Below, in pieces: positions 8,943 through 16,123 of a DNA stretch of 64,000 nucleotides; the first letter of the stretch is position 1; each line of letters opens with the position of its first letter. The DNA comes from Arthrobacter cheniae (GTDB taxonomy: Bacteria; Actinomycetota; Actinomycetes; Actinomycetales; Micrococcaceae): assembly GCF_003602275.1 (NCBI RefSeq), contig NZ_QZVT01000002.1, positions 62,001 through 126,000 of the forward strand. Reading direction: 5' to 3'. The notes beneath the pieces are model-generated. The model did no database searches, was not told the DNA's origin, and saw only the letters and a list, made by a program, of their open reading frames with translations. The translations under genes and the position numbers were made by a program.

Positions 8943-9608
8943 TTAGTCGTTGATGCCGCAGGCGGTTCCGTCGCCGTTGGTATCCAGGCGTTGCGGGTCG
9001 ACCCCTGCTTGGCGGAGCGGAAGGCCCTCGGCGAAGTAGGTGCGAGCCTCCCTGCAGGACCAGGAGTGCGGCATCGTTGCCGGATCCTGGCCGGCTTCCT
9101 TCATGTGCTTGAGGTGTGCGCCCATGCTGGGTGGAACCCCGGGAAGGCATTGGCCATCAGCGCCGTACTCGACCAGGCAGCCACCCAAACCTTCGGACAC
9201 GTCCGTCAGCACCTGCTGCGGGTCGACCGGCCCGCGCTCGGTGAGCCCTGACGCACGATCGGGCCGGTTCCCTGTTTCCTTACCGTTGCTGGCTCTACCA
9301 TCAGTCGCCTCTGCTCCTGCGTCAGCGAGGGACTTTTCAGGCTGACCCCCGAGGATGACCGCCGGATTTCGCTTGTCCTTGGCCAGCGCCTGACCGGAAG
9401 GGGTCTTGCCAGGATTTCCTGCCTGCGGTGCCATGGCGGCGCTGCCTGCCGCTGCGGGAGCATCGATGGTCTGTACCGTCGAGATCCCTGCCCCAACGAT
9501 CGCTACCGCTGTGGCTGCCCCTGCAAGAGAGAGCAACGGGATCCACCGTTTCTTCTCGCGGTCCCCTCTTAGATCTGGTGATGTCTTAGCGATGCGTGTT
9601 CGTTTCAT
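8943..9608 (-). CDS. Membrane-anchored excalibur-domain protein
   Basis: This 221-residue protein has a basic N-terminus, one hydrophobic segment near residues 22-45 (signal anchor), and a low-complexity Ala/Gly/Pro/Lys linker of about 80 residues. A C-terminal domain follows, with Cys residues in LGGCLVEYGADGQCLPG, SWSCREAR and the terminal excalibur motif DTNGDGTACG. Excalibur is a small extracellular calcium-binding module. The ATG at 9608 overlaps the stop of the oxidase gene (ATGA), so coupled translation is likely. A role as a Ca-dependent scaffold or assembly factor at the cell surface is inferred only from its position between oxidase and synthase. Confidence 0.82.
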   Translation of the reverse strand: MKRTRIAKTSPDLRGDREKKRWIPLLSLAGAATAVAIVGAGISTVQTIDAPAAAGSAAMAPQAGNPGKTPSGQALAKDKRNPAVILGGQPEKSLADAGAEATDGRASNGKETGNRPDRASGLTERGPVDPQQVLTDVSEGLGGCLVEYGADGQCLPGVPPSMGAHLKHMKEAGQDPATMPHSWSCREARTYFAEGLPLRQAGVDPQRLDTNGDGTACGIND

Positions 9609-12133
9609 GAGATCCATACCCACTTTGCGATGCTCGGGACGCCATTGGTGTCAAGGACCGAGAGCATGTACGGCCCCGGTGGAAGAAGGTTCGGGTTGAC
9701 GGGTATTCGCGCCGTGCGCGCGTTTCCACTTCCCATCAGAGGAAGATCGACCAGGCGTGCGTTGGTGTCGGTCTGGTGAGTGGCCGACATTGGCGCGATG
9801 AGTGAGGCCGAGGCGACAGTGCCGGTGACACCGAGTGCGATGTTTTGCCCGTACGTCCCCTGGGCGGGGGCACTGGTCACAGTGGGCCGTGTCCCCTTGA
9901 AGAGGTACGGCGGGCTGTAGACGGAGATTCGCAGGTCAAAGGAGTTATCGGCCGGGTTGGACCCCAGAACCGCGACCTTGCCGTTGGGTAGGAGGATCGA
10001 CGAGGAGTGATAGTTCCGCCCCACCGGATCGGCAGCGACGGACTGCCAGCTGTTGGTGCCCGGTTTGTAGATGGCCGCTGACTGCACGTTCTCCGCACGG
10101 TTTTGTTTCGCACCGTTCGCCGCCAGGACTGTCCGGTCGGGGAGGTTGACGAGATTTACATAGGCTTTGCCGGCGCCGGGCAGGTCAGGTCCTGGGACGT
10201 AGGCGGGAACGGGCCGGTTGAGGTCGATGATGTCGACGAGGTTGATCGCCGGCGTATTCCCATCGGTATTGCCGCCGCCGACGATCATCAGTTTCTGGTC
10301 CTGGGCGGGGCCGACGAAAACCGAGCCGGCCTGGTCGCGCATGTCCTTCTGCCGCAAGCCCGGTATGTCCCAGATTTTGGCGGTCTCCCAGTCATAAAGG
10401 CTTGCACCGGTTCCGGGTAAACCGTTTCCGAAGGTGTGAGCTCCGGTGTAGAACATCTTTCCGTCATCCAGGAGGAACATGTGCGGATAGGTGCCCCAGA
10501 AGCTATAGGTTTGCGGCACTTGATTCTGCGGCAACCAGCTCTTTGTCTTGCTCGAGAACATTTCGGTAAGGACGGTTCCCTCGGCGTTCTCGTTAAGTCC
10601 GCCGGCTGACCAGATATCACCGTTTCCGAGCTTGGTCAGTGAGGGGTACCAGTGTGCTCCGGTCATGTCTGCCAGTTGGTGGAAGGTGTCATCGGCCGGG
10701 TCGAAGTAGTAACTTCTATCTGAACCTTTGAAAGTATTCGGGCCCTGATCCTCGGCGGGAAATGCTTCGGTACCGCCGGCCAGGAGAACCTTGCCGTCTG
10801 GCAGAGTGACATGACCGGCGCAGAACATGTCGTAGGGAACCGGGATCTCCTTGAATGCGTTGGCTTCCGGCGTCCAGATGACCGCACGGAACTGGCCGGC
10901 AGCGAATTTTGCTCCGTCGTTTCCCGAACCGGCGATGAGCAGCAGCCGCCCATCGGTCAGCAGCGTTGAGTGGATCGCACGGATCGGCAGCTGCGTTGTG
11001 AGGACATCCCAGGAGCCCTCCAGCTCCGCTCCTCCCGCCGGCGGGACGACTTCAGCCCGAGGTTTCTTCATCGAGTAATTCGTGGTGTTCAGGGTTCCGT
11101 TGCCGCCGATCGATAAACCGAAGGATATTCGGTCCACACCGGCTGGAATCAGGGGTGTGCGGGCCGTAGCGGTGGTCCAGTTGGCGACAGCGGGCAGCGC
11201 CTTGAGGTCGGTCCAGTACTGCCACCCGTTGATGGTGTGGGTGAAGACGCTGAAACCCGTCAGCCCCGTCGCGGTGGTTCTGTAGTCCACAGAAAGGTCG
11301 TACTGTTGGCCCGCTGCCACCGTGGGGGCACAACCAGCGCCTTCGGACTGCAGCAATTTCGCGTCTCCCGACACGTGTCCGCTTATCGTGAACTGGAAAG
11401 ACCTGGCACCAGCCGGAGAATTCGCCGGAACATCGGTAGAAACGAGGGAGCTTGCCTGACGTTGTCCCCATCCAGCTACCTGATGACATGCTGGGATGTT
11501 GGCGCCTCCGGCCAGACTTCCATTCACGATGAGCTCGTCAGTCACCGGTGGCGGATCGATTACCTGCCGGAAAGAATAATCGTCCGTGGTCAGTGATCCA
11601 TTGGCGCTTAGTGAAAGCCCGAAGATGACCTGGTCCGTTCCCTCCGGGATAACCGGAGTAGGGGCCTGGGCTAGAGTCCACCCGGTCGCGGCAGGGACTT
11701 GCTCAACGTTGCCCCAGTAGCTCCAGCCCTGCGCGGTGTGCCGGAACATCGTGAGCGACACTGGCGCTGACGACTTGTACCAAACCTGCATGTCGTAGGT
11801 GAGGCCGGCGGTTACCTTCGGGGCGCATTGAGCGTTCTCGGCCTGGAGGAGCTTCCGGTCCCCTGCCTGATAACCCTGGATGCTCAACGAAACGGAGCGG
11901 CCACCGGCGCGTCCGGGCTGGAACGTCCAAGCAGCTTCTGTTCCCCAACCTGATCGTGAGAAGCAGGAAGGATCGTTGGTGCCTTGCTCCAGAGAAGGAT
12001 TGACGACCAGGTTGTCGCCCGCTGCAGCGCGAGCCGGTGAATCCGCAGCAGAGATGACCACGAAGAAACTGGCGATAAGGGCGCAGACGAGAGCAACGAA
12101 AGCGGATGGACGCCGACCTGCCAGCGGCTTCAC
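9605..12133 (-). CDS. Secreted copper-radical oxidase, galactose oxidase/GlxA-like, with two carbohydrate-binding repeats
   Basis: This 842-residue exported oxidase has a signal peptide (about residues 1-37, ending near ARAAAG). Two homologous repeats of about 155 residues follow (40-195 and 198-356). Each starts with a VNPSL/VNGSL strand and ends in GLSL/GLSI-type strands, like CBM4-type jelly rolls. A seven-bladed kelch propeller (about 370-735) and a DUF1929 immunoglobulin-like domain (745-842) complete it. All copper and radical residues of the AA5 family can be placed: Cys438 (DMFCAGH), Tyr496 (AHWYPS), Tyr708-His709 (NYHSS) and His786 (SATHQTDT). It should oxidise primary alcohols of a glycan and give H2O2. 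The GTG start overlaps a short upstream frame (GTGA). Confidence 0.93.
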   Translation of the reverse strand: MKPLAGRRPSAFVALVCALIASFFVVISAADSPARAAAGDNLVVNPSLEQGTNDPSCFSRSGWGTEAAWTFQPGRAGGRSVSLSIQGYQAGDRKLLQAENAQCAPKVTAGLTYDMQVWYKSSAPVSLTMFRHTAQGWSYWGNVEQVPAATGWTLAQAPTPVIPEGTDQVIFGLSLSANGSLTTDDYSFRQVIDPPPVTDELIVNGSLAGGANIPACHQVAGWGQRQASSLVSTDVPANSPAGARSFQFTISGHVSGDAKLLQSEGAGCAPTVAAGQQYDLSVDYRTTATGLTGFSVFTHTINGWQYWTDLKALPAVANWTTATARTPLIPAGVDRISFGLSIGGNGTLNTTNYSMKKPRAEVVPPAGGAELEGSWDVLTTQLPIRAIHSTLLTDGRLLLIAGSGNDGAKFAAGQFRAVIWTPEANAFKEIPVPYDMFCAGHVTLPDGKVLLAGGTEAFPAEDQGPNTFKGSDRSYYFDPADDTFHQLADMTGAHWYPSLTKLGNGDIWSAGGLNENAEGTVLTEMFSSKTKSWLPQNQVPQTYSFWGTYPHMFLLDDGKMFYTGAHTFGNGLPGTGASLYDWETAKIWDIPGLRQKDMRDQAGSVFVGPAQDQKLMIVGGGNTDGNTPAINLVDIIDLNRPVPAYVPGPDLPGAGKAYVNLVNLPDRTVLAANGAKQNRAENVQSAAIYKPGTNSWQSVAADPVGRNYHSSSILLPNGKVAVLGSNPADNSFDLRISVYSPPYLFKGTRPTVTSAPAQGTYGQNIALGVTGTVASASLIAPMSATHQTDTNARLVDLPLMGSGNARTARIPVNPNLLPPGPYMLSVLDTNGVPSIAKWVWIS

Positions 12134-12237
12134 GTCCAGCCACCGCCCGAGGAAGCTCGTGGCCTACCGTAAGGCGGACGTGACAGCAAGAAGCGCCTTA
12201 CTGGCATCATCGATAACAGTCTTCGAACCACCAGCAT
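12130..12237 (-). CDS. 35-residue upstream ORF coupled to the oxidase gene
   Basis: An ATG at 12237 follows a strong ribosome-binding site (GGAGG, 4-nt spacing) and opens a 35-codon frame. The stop codon overlaps the GTG start of the oxidase gene (GTGA). The peptide begins MLVVRRLLSMMPVRR and is basic, hydrophobic and Arg-rich; I do not recognise it. Because the oxidase GTG has only a weak ribosome-binding site of its own, the likely role is translational coupling, but a functional small membrane protein is possible. Confidence 0.45.
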   Translation of the reverse strand: MLVVRRLLSMMPVRRFLLSRPPYGRPRASSGGGWT

Positions 12238-12761
12238 GAGACCTCCGTTAGGGGACGCACTACCCGTGAGAGTGCGGGCGAAAGAAACTTGATCGGTTTG
12301 TACGGCTTCCAGGAAAGCCATCCAGGCGCATATAAGCCGCTAGGAAGTTGTAACCTCGAGCCCTTAGCGACGAGGGGATTGCGGGAATGCAATCCGGACG
12401 TCACCGGGAGATTAACTTCAGAACTCCGGACAAATGAGGATCCCTGTCGGTGCAGCAAGCAAAAGCCTCAAGTTCGAGCGGATTGCACCTCGATCAATGT
12501 GCAGTTGGCATCATCCGATCAAGATCCCAAATCAGAGAATATGAGCAACGAAAGACACCGGCCCGAGTAATGCTTACCTGAATTCACAGCCGAAATACGC
12601 GGCTGCGGTACTTGACCAGGGAAGGCCGAATACTTGTAAACACCACAATGTGGAATTGTGGGTTAACAATGAGTGAACTAATTACTCCTAGGATTAACAC
12701 CAGTGAAATAGCTACTGTGGAATGCCGGCATCCGTAAATAAGACGAACTCGCGTCTCAGGT
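12238..12761. other. Low-GC upstream region of the glycan operon
   Basis: About 520 bases without a convincing gene, clearly richer in A and T than the surroundings, especially 12500-12720. It must hold the promoter of the minus-strand glycan operon. I found an interrupted palindrome at 12643-12661 but no confident -35/-10 pair. Confidence 0.5.
12643..12661. promoter_or_regulatory. Inverted repeat, possible operator of the glycan operon
   Basis: The sequence is CCACAAT, five bases, ATTGTGG: two perfect 7-bp arms in the AT-rich region about 400 bp upstream of the 35-codon ORF. The size suits a dimeric repressor site, but no regulator gene lies next to it. Confidence 0.3.
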
Positions 12762-13137
12762 TCGCGGGCCGGGGACATTCTCGTCGTGACGATGCTCGAC
12801 CGGTTGGGCCGCTCGGTTCGGAACCTCGAGGAATTCGTCGACGGACTTCAGAAGTAGAGAGTCGGCCCGAGGGCGCTCACCAGGGCATCGCCACGACAGC
12901 CCGGCGGGCGCTAGGTCTTCCACATGCTCTCCGTGATCGCGGACTCAGCCCGCGATCTCATTGTTGACTGCGCGAAGGACGGTCTTTCTGCAGCCAAAAT
13001 TCGCGGCCCAAGGGTGAAGGCTGGCTCGGGATGACTCGGACGAGATCATTGCAAGCAGGCCGATGTACGACGAAAGGAGGCACCCGGCTGCTGCTCTTCC
13101 AGTGATACGGCGTCGACTCATGAAGCGTGATCCGTGA
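12762..13137 (+). pseudogene. Decayed serine recombinase (resolvase/invertase) fragment
   Basis: In one frame from 12762, the translation gives RAGDILVVTMLDRLGRSVRN, the conserved C-terminal part of the catalytic domain of Tn3-type resolvases. The frame continues through an in-frame TAG (12855-12857), a second TAG (12912-12914), and then VFHMLSVIAD and DLIVDCAKDGLSAAKIRG, the helix E region. A +1 frameshift near 13033 leads to MYDERRHPAAALPVIRRR, which matches the helix-turn-helix linker and domain up to the TGA at 13135. The N-terminal third with the catalytic Ser is not seen. Two stops, one frameshift and the missing 5' part make it clearly nonfunctional. It marks an old mobile element next to the glycan operon. 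Confidence 0.85.
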
Positions 13138-13478
13138 GGCGTGTACTCGAGTCCGCGGTGGGCGTCCTGCGGGCAGTAGTGACGACCGACATTGGCGGTG
13201 CGGGCCCGGTACCAACAGCCCTCGGGCAAGGCCTGCCTTCTTCGGCACGTTTCGTGGCGGCCCGGCAGATACAGCACTGCGCCAGGGCCGGATCATCCAA
13301 GGTGTTGCCCTGGTTGATCAAAGCGGGTGAGCCCGTCGTACTGAGCGTGCAGGTGAGCGTCGGTGTTGTTCATGAAGGGTCGGACATGACGCTGCCCCGT
13401 TGAAGAGGGCAGAGACCGTCTCGTTGCAAGGTACAACCCCGGGCAAAAATCTTTTCCCACTGAACTATCGAGGGACCA

Positions 13479-13484
13479 TATAAT
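13479..13484 (+). promoter_or_regulatory. -10 box TATAAT of the STAS-like gene
   Basis: This is a perfect TATAAT in an AT-rich patch about 55 nt upstream of the ATG at 13538. No good -35 box is found at 16-18 bp, so dependence on an activator or an alternative sigma factor cannot be excluded. Confidence 0.45.
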
Positions 13485-13518
13485 TTTTCTGGTCCTGCAG
13501 GGCGGCCGCCAGAAAATT
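13482..13518 (+). repeat. Inverted repeat in the STAS gene leader
   Basis: Arms 13482-13492 (AATTTTTCTGG) and 13509-13518 (CCAGAAAATT) pair over 10 bp with one bulged T and a GC-rich loop of 16 nt. The left arm overlaps the -10 box, so this could be an operator or a 5'-UTR hairpin. Confidence 0.4.
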
Positions 13519-13537
13519 CTAGCCGCGGGGCACGCTT

Positions 13538-13882
13538 ATGAATTACAAACTTCGAGCTCTCATCAAGATCGACCTCGAGGACAGATCTGCTGGCATTCAT
13601 GTCACGGGATGCTTCACATCAACCAACTACCGGGCTCTTGTACCGGTAATCAGGCGTGCATACGCCCTACCAGGTCACCCCGAGGTAACGGTCGATATCT
13701 CTCGGGCCAAACACGTGGACCCGAGCGCCGCCGCCCTGCTTGAAGCCGTCTGCGCAGCACTATCCTTGCCCAGCCCGACCAGGGTCATACGCATCATCAA
13801 GTCCGAGCACATGAATCAAAGTGCAAGCGTTGCCGGACTGGTCCCAGGCAATTCGGCCTCGGTCATGTCACAGGTGTCCTAG
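13538..13882 (+). CDS. Small STAS-like protein
   Basis: This 114-residue soluble protein has a pattern that fits a single STAS domain (anti-sigma factor antagonist fold). It starts with strands ending in GIHVTGCFTSTNYRALVPVI. The central segment VTVDISRAKHVDPSAAALLE resembles the loop and helix that carry the regulatory Ser/Thr in SpoIIAA-type proteins; here DPSAA would supply the Ser. No anti-sigma kinase or sigma factor gene is adjacent. It stands alone in the accessory stretch with its own promoter-like sequence. The fold assignment rests on this one motif and is tentative. Confidence 0.6.
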   Translation: MNYKLRALIKIDLEDRSAGIHVTGCFTSTNYRALVPVIRRAYALPGHPEVTVDISRAKHVDPSAAALLEAVCAALSLPSPTRVIRIIKSEHMNQSASVAGLVPGNSASVMSQVS

Positions 13883-14265
13883 CTCCACCGCCATTGTTGT
13901 TCTTGCCGAGGGACCGCGCACCTGCGAACCAGCGTCACAGTATCAGCTGCAGCCCAACGGGGTAATGATGATTCACGTATGAGCGAAATAACCAGTGGAA
14001 ATACTCCGGCCTATTTGTGTGCAGACACGGGACACATCGATTTATTCGAAGAACGGATTCCCGCCCGGCACTGTTCACCACTCCCCCGCCGGCCAAGAAA
14101 TGACCACTATTCGGCGACCAGCCGCTGACCGACATAAGCTGCTGCTGCATATCGGCGTGGCGGCATCGACCCGATAGCAGGCTATTGCACTCAAGCGCCG
14201 GCAAGCAGATCCTCTACCGGCACACCGCTTACCGCAGGCGCGTGAGAGTGTCCCTCTCGATGCAA
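13883..14265. other. Intergenic stretch with one 49-codon open frame
   Basis: These 383 bases hold no recognisable gene. A 49-codon frame on the plus strand (13979-14128, starting MSEITSGNTPAYLC) has no clear ribosome-binding site and no family I know. I do not call it as a gene. Confidence 0.4.
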
Positions 14266-14664
14266 TCAGGTGCCCGAGGGCTGACCGAAGGTGGTCGGGT
14301 CTACGGGCTGTTGGTTCTTGGGCAGTTTTTCGAGGACGAGGAGGTATGACTCGGTCACGAGGTCTTCGACGAGCGTGGCTTCTATCCGGCCGTTGGGATG
14401 GAGGGTGATCCAGTGCTTCTTGTTCATGTGGTAGCCGGGTGTGATGTCGTCGTAGGCCTCGCGGAGTAGGTGCGCGTCGCCTGGGGTCGCTTTGAGGATG
14501 ACGATGGGTTCACCGGTGACCTCGGTGTGGAGCATGAATACTTTTCCACGCACCTTGTAGACGTCCCAGTCGGCACCGAAGGGGTGCGTAAGTTCGGCAC
14601 CCGGGAGCTCACGCACCCGTTCGGAGGCCCTCTGTTGCAGTTCTTTTCCTTGCATGATGAGCAC
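14266..14664 (-). CDS. MmcQ/YjbR family protein
   Basis: This 132-residue single-domain protein of the YjbR/MmcQ (CyaY-like fold) family shows the usual pattern. It has HPFGADWDVYKVRGKVFMLH near the N-terminus, ITPGYHMNKKHWITL in the middle and VTESYLLVLEKLPK at the end. Family members are often described as DNA-binding or linked to mitomycin resistance, but the biochemical role is not established. The GTG at 14664 is preferred over the ATG three codons later because GAGG lies 6 nt upstream of it. It stands alone between intergenic stretches of the accessory region. Confidence 0.88.
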   Translation of the reverse strand: MLIMQGKELQQRASERVRELPGAELTHPFGADWDVYKVRGKVFMLHTEVTGEPIVILKATPGDAHLLREAYDDITPGYHMNKKHWITLHPNGRIEATLVEDLVTESYLLVLEKLPKNQQPVDPTTFGQPSGT

Positions 14665-15106
14665 GGGGTTCCTCTGACTGATCAGGGTGTGACGACCACT
14701 TTACCGAGGCTGTGATCCTTTTCGGCGTCGTTGCCCCGCCGTCAACCGCAACGACCCATCGACGACAGCACTGCGGTCCCGCATGGAAGTGCAGGCGACA
14801 GGGTCGACAAGCGTAGTTGTGGAGGGTGGCCAAACTCCCTCGGTTACACATACGCGTCCGGGTCGAGCCAGGATGCCCTTTGATCGGTGAGGGTGTATCG
14901 CACTGGTGTGCCGCCCCGGCTCAGGACCCCGGCAGTACCGCACTGCGGGAATCATCGGCCATGGCGCGGTGCCGTCCGGGCAAGCCTCCGACCCCATGAA
15001 CCTCATACCTGAAGAATCTGATGCACCTCTTAGAACATGAATGGGCTGCTCAGGGTTCAGGCAGAGTGGTTGGTCTTCCTAAGTGGTTGAACGCCGTTGG
15101 CAGTCA
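14665..15106. other. Intergenic stretch between YjbR gene and nuclease relic
   Basis: About 440 bases without a gene I can support. Open frames here are short, and their translations show no family signature. It is probably decayed accessory DNA, given the relics on both sides. Confidence 0.45.
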
Positions 15107-15312
15107 TCAGCACCTGGGGGCGTCCTTCTCGGCCGACGGCAGGAATTCGTAGGTGTACGTCGAGACGGCCATGGGCGAGTCCGCACGTCCCAGCGCGTAC
15201 CGAACGGTGTGCTCGTTCTTGCTGCCACGGAAGGATGCCCACTGTTTCTTTGGACTGGAAGTTTGAGCTTGTCATCGAGCAGAAGGACGTCGAGGTGCAC
15301 CTGCCGGACAAG
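15107..15312 (-). pseudogene. Frameshifted C-terminal relic of a DUF1016 (YhcG-type) PDDEXK nuclease
   Basis: Three reading frames of the minus strand must be joined to recover the C-terminal part of a DUF1016 protein. VHLDVLLLDDKLKLPVQ (normally the FYV..VDDKL strand and loop) comes first, then KETVGILP, then RGSKNEHTVRYALGR and SPMAVSTYTYEFLPSAEK to the TGA at 15107-15109. DUF1016 proteins carry a PD-(D/E)XK nuclease domain and are often found near restriction-modification genes. Only about 65 codons remain and the nuclease core is mostly gone. The relic ends next to the 3' end of uppS, which gives the right border of the accessory stretch. Confidence 0.65.
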
Positions 15313-15316
15313 CCGC

Positions 15317-16123
15317 TCAGGAGGACGATTCCCTGCCGGACGCAGCCTGGTCCACCGCTCCCCCGAATCGGCGATCCCGTGAGGCATACTCCTCGATGGC
15401 CCGCCACAGGGTCCGCCGATCGACATCGGGCCACAGCGTGTTCATGAACACCATCTCGGCGTAAGCGGACTGCCACAGCATGAAGTTGGACAGCCGCTGC
15501 TCGCCAGATGTCCGGAGGAACAGGTCGACGTCGGGGAGGTCTGGTTCGTCGAGGTATCGCTGGATGGTCTTCTCGCTGACCGAGGAAGCCTTCAGCGTCC
15601 CTGCAGCTACATCCTCGGCGATCGCCCTCGCAGCGTCGGCGATCTCCGCGCGTCCACCGTAATTCACGCACATGGTCAGGGTGCACGTCGTGTTGTGCAC
15701 GGTGTGCCGCTCAGCTTCCTCCAGCTCGCGGATGACCGATTGCCACAGCTTCGGACGGCGCCCGGACCACCGGATACGGACACCCCACTGGTCGAGCTGG
15801 TCCCGCTGTCGTCGCAGCACGTCCTTGTTGAAGCCCATCAGGAAGCGCACCTCATCGGGTGAGCGCTTCCAGTTCTCGGTGCTGAACGCGTAGACCGATA
15901 CATGCTTGACGCCGATCTCGATCGCGCCGGCCATGACGTCGAGCAAGGCCGCCTCACCGGCCTTATGGCCTTCGGTGCGGGGCAATCCGCGCTCGTTGGC
16001 CCATCGGCCGTTGCCGTCCATGACGATTGCCACGTGCTCCGGCACGAACTGACGCGGGATGGACGGAACCTGCTCCCCGCTGGGGTGCGGCCAGGGCGCC
16101 ACGGGACGCGAGGAGTTCCTCAT
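15317..16123 (-). CDS. uppS: Isoprenyl transferase (undecaprenyl diphosphate synthase type)
   Basis: This cis-prenyltransferase condenses isopentenyl diphosphate units to the long polyprenyl diphosphate that carries cell-wall precursors. The 268-residue product has all family motifs: [12 protein letters not shown] (catalytic Asp), [41 protein letters not shown] and [10 protein letters not shown]. The ATG at 16123 overlaps the recO stop (ATGA), and a longer N-terminus would run into recO, so this start is preferred. A Pro-rich stretch of about 25 residues precedes the core. Its lipid product is also the carrier that the GT2-GtrA/GT-C pair of the nearby glycan operon would need. Confidence 0.97.
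   Translation of the reverse strand: MRNSSRPVAPWPHPSGEQVPSIPRQFVPEHVAIVMDGNGRWANERGLPRTEGHKAGEAALLDVMAGAIEIGVKHVSVYAFSTENWKRSPDEVRFLMGFNKDVLRRQRDQLDQWGVRIRWSGRRPKLWQSVIRELEEAERHTVHNTTCTLTMCVNYGGRAEIADAARAIAEDVAAGTLKASSVSEKTIQRYLDEPDLPDVDLFLRTSGEQRLSNFMLWQSAYAEMVFMNTLWPDVDRRTLWRAIEEYASRDRRFGGAVDQAASGRESSS

Larger units (their letters stand above)
13138..13537. other. Intergenic stretch between resolvase relic and STAS gene
   Basis: About 400 bases with no gene I can support. Several short open frames exist on the minus strand with Cys-rich translations, but they break off and have no recognisable family. The right end holds the promoter and hairpin of the STAS-like gene. Confidence 0.45.

Noticed and set aside
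12289-12570. 93-codon open frame in the AT-rich region upstream of the glycan operon
   Set aside because: It has no ribosome-binding site or family signature and lies in what should be promoter DNA of the opposite strand.
13935-14204. 89-codon open frame on the minus strand between the STAS and YjbR genes
   Set aside because: No family, no start signal, and irregular composition; probably noncoding.
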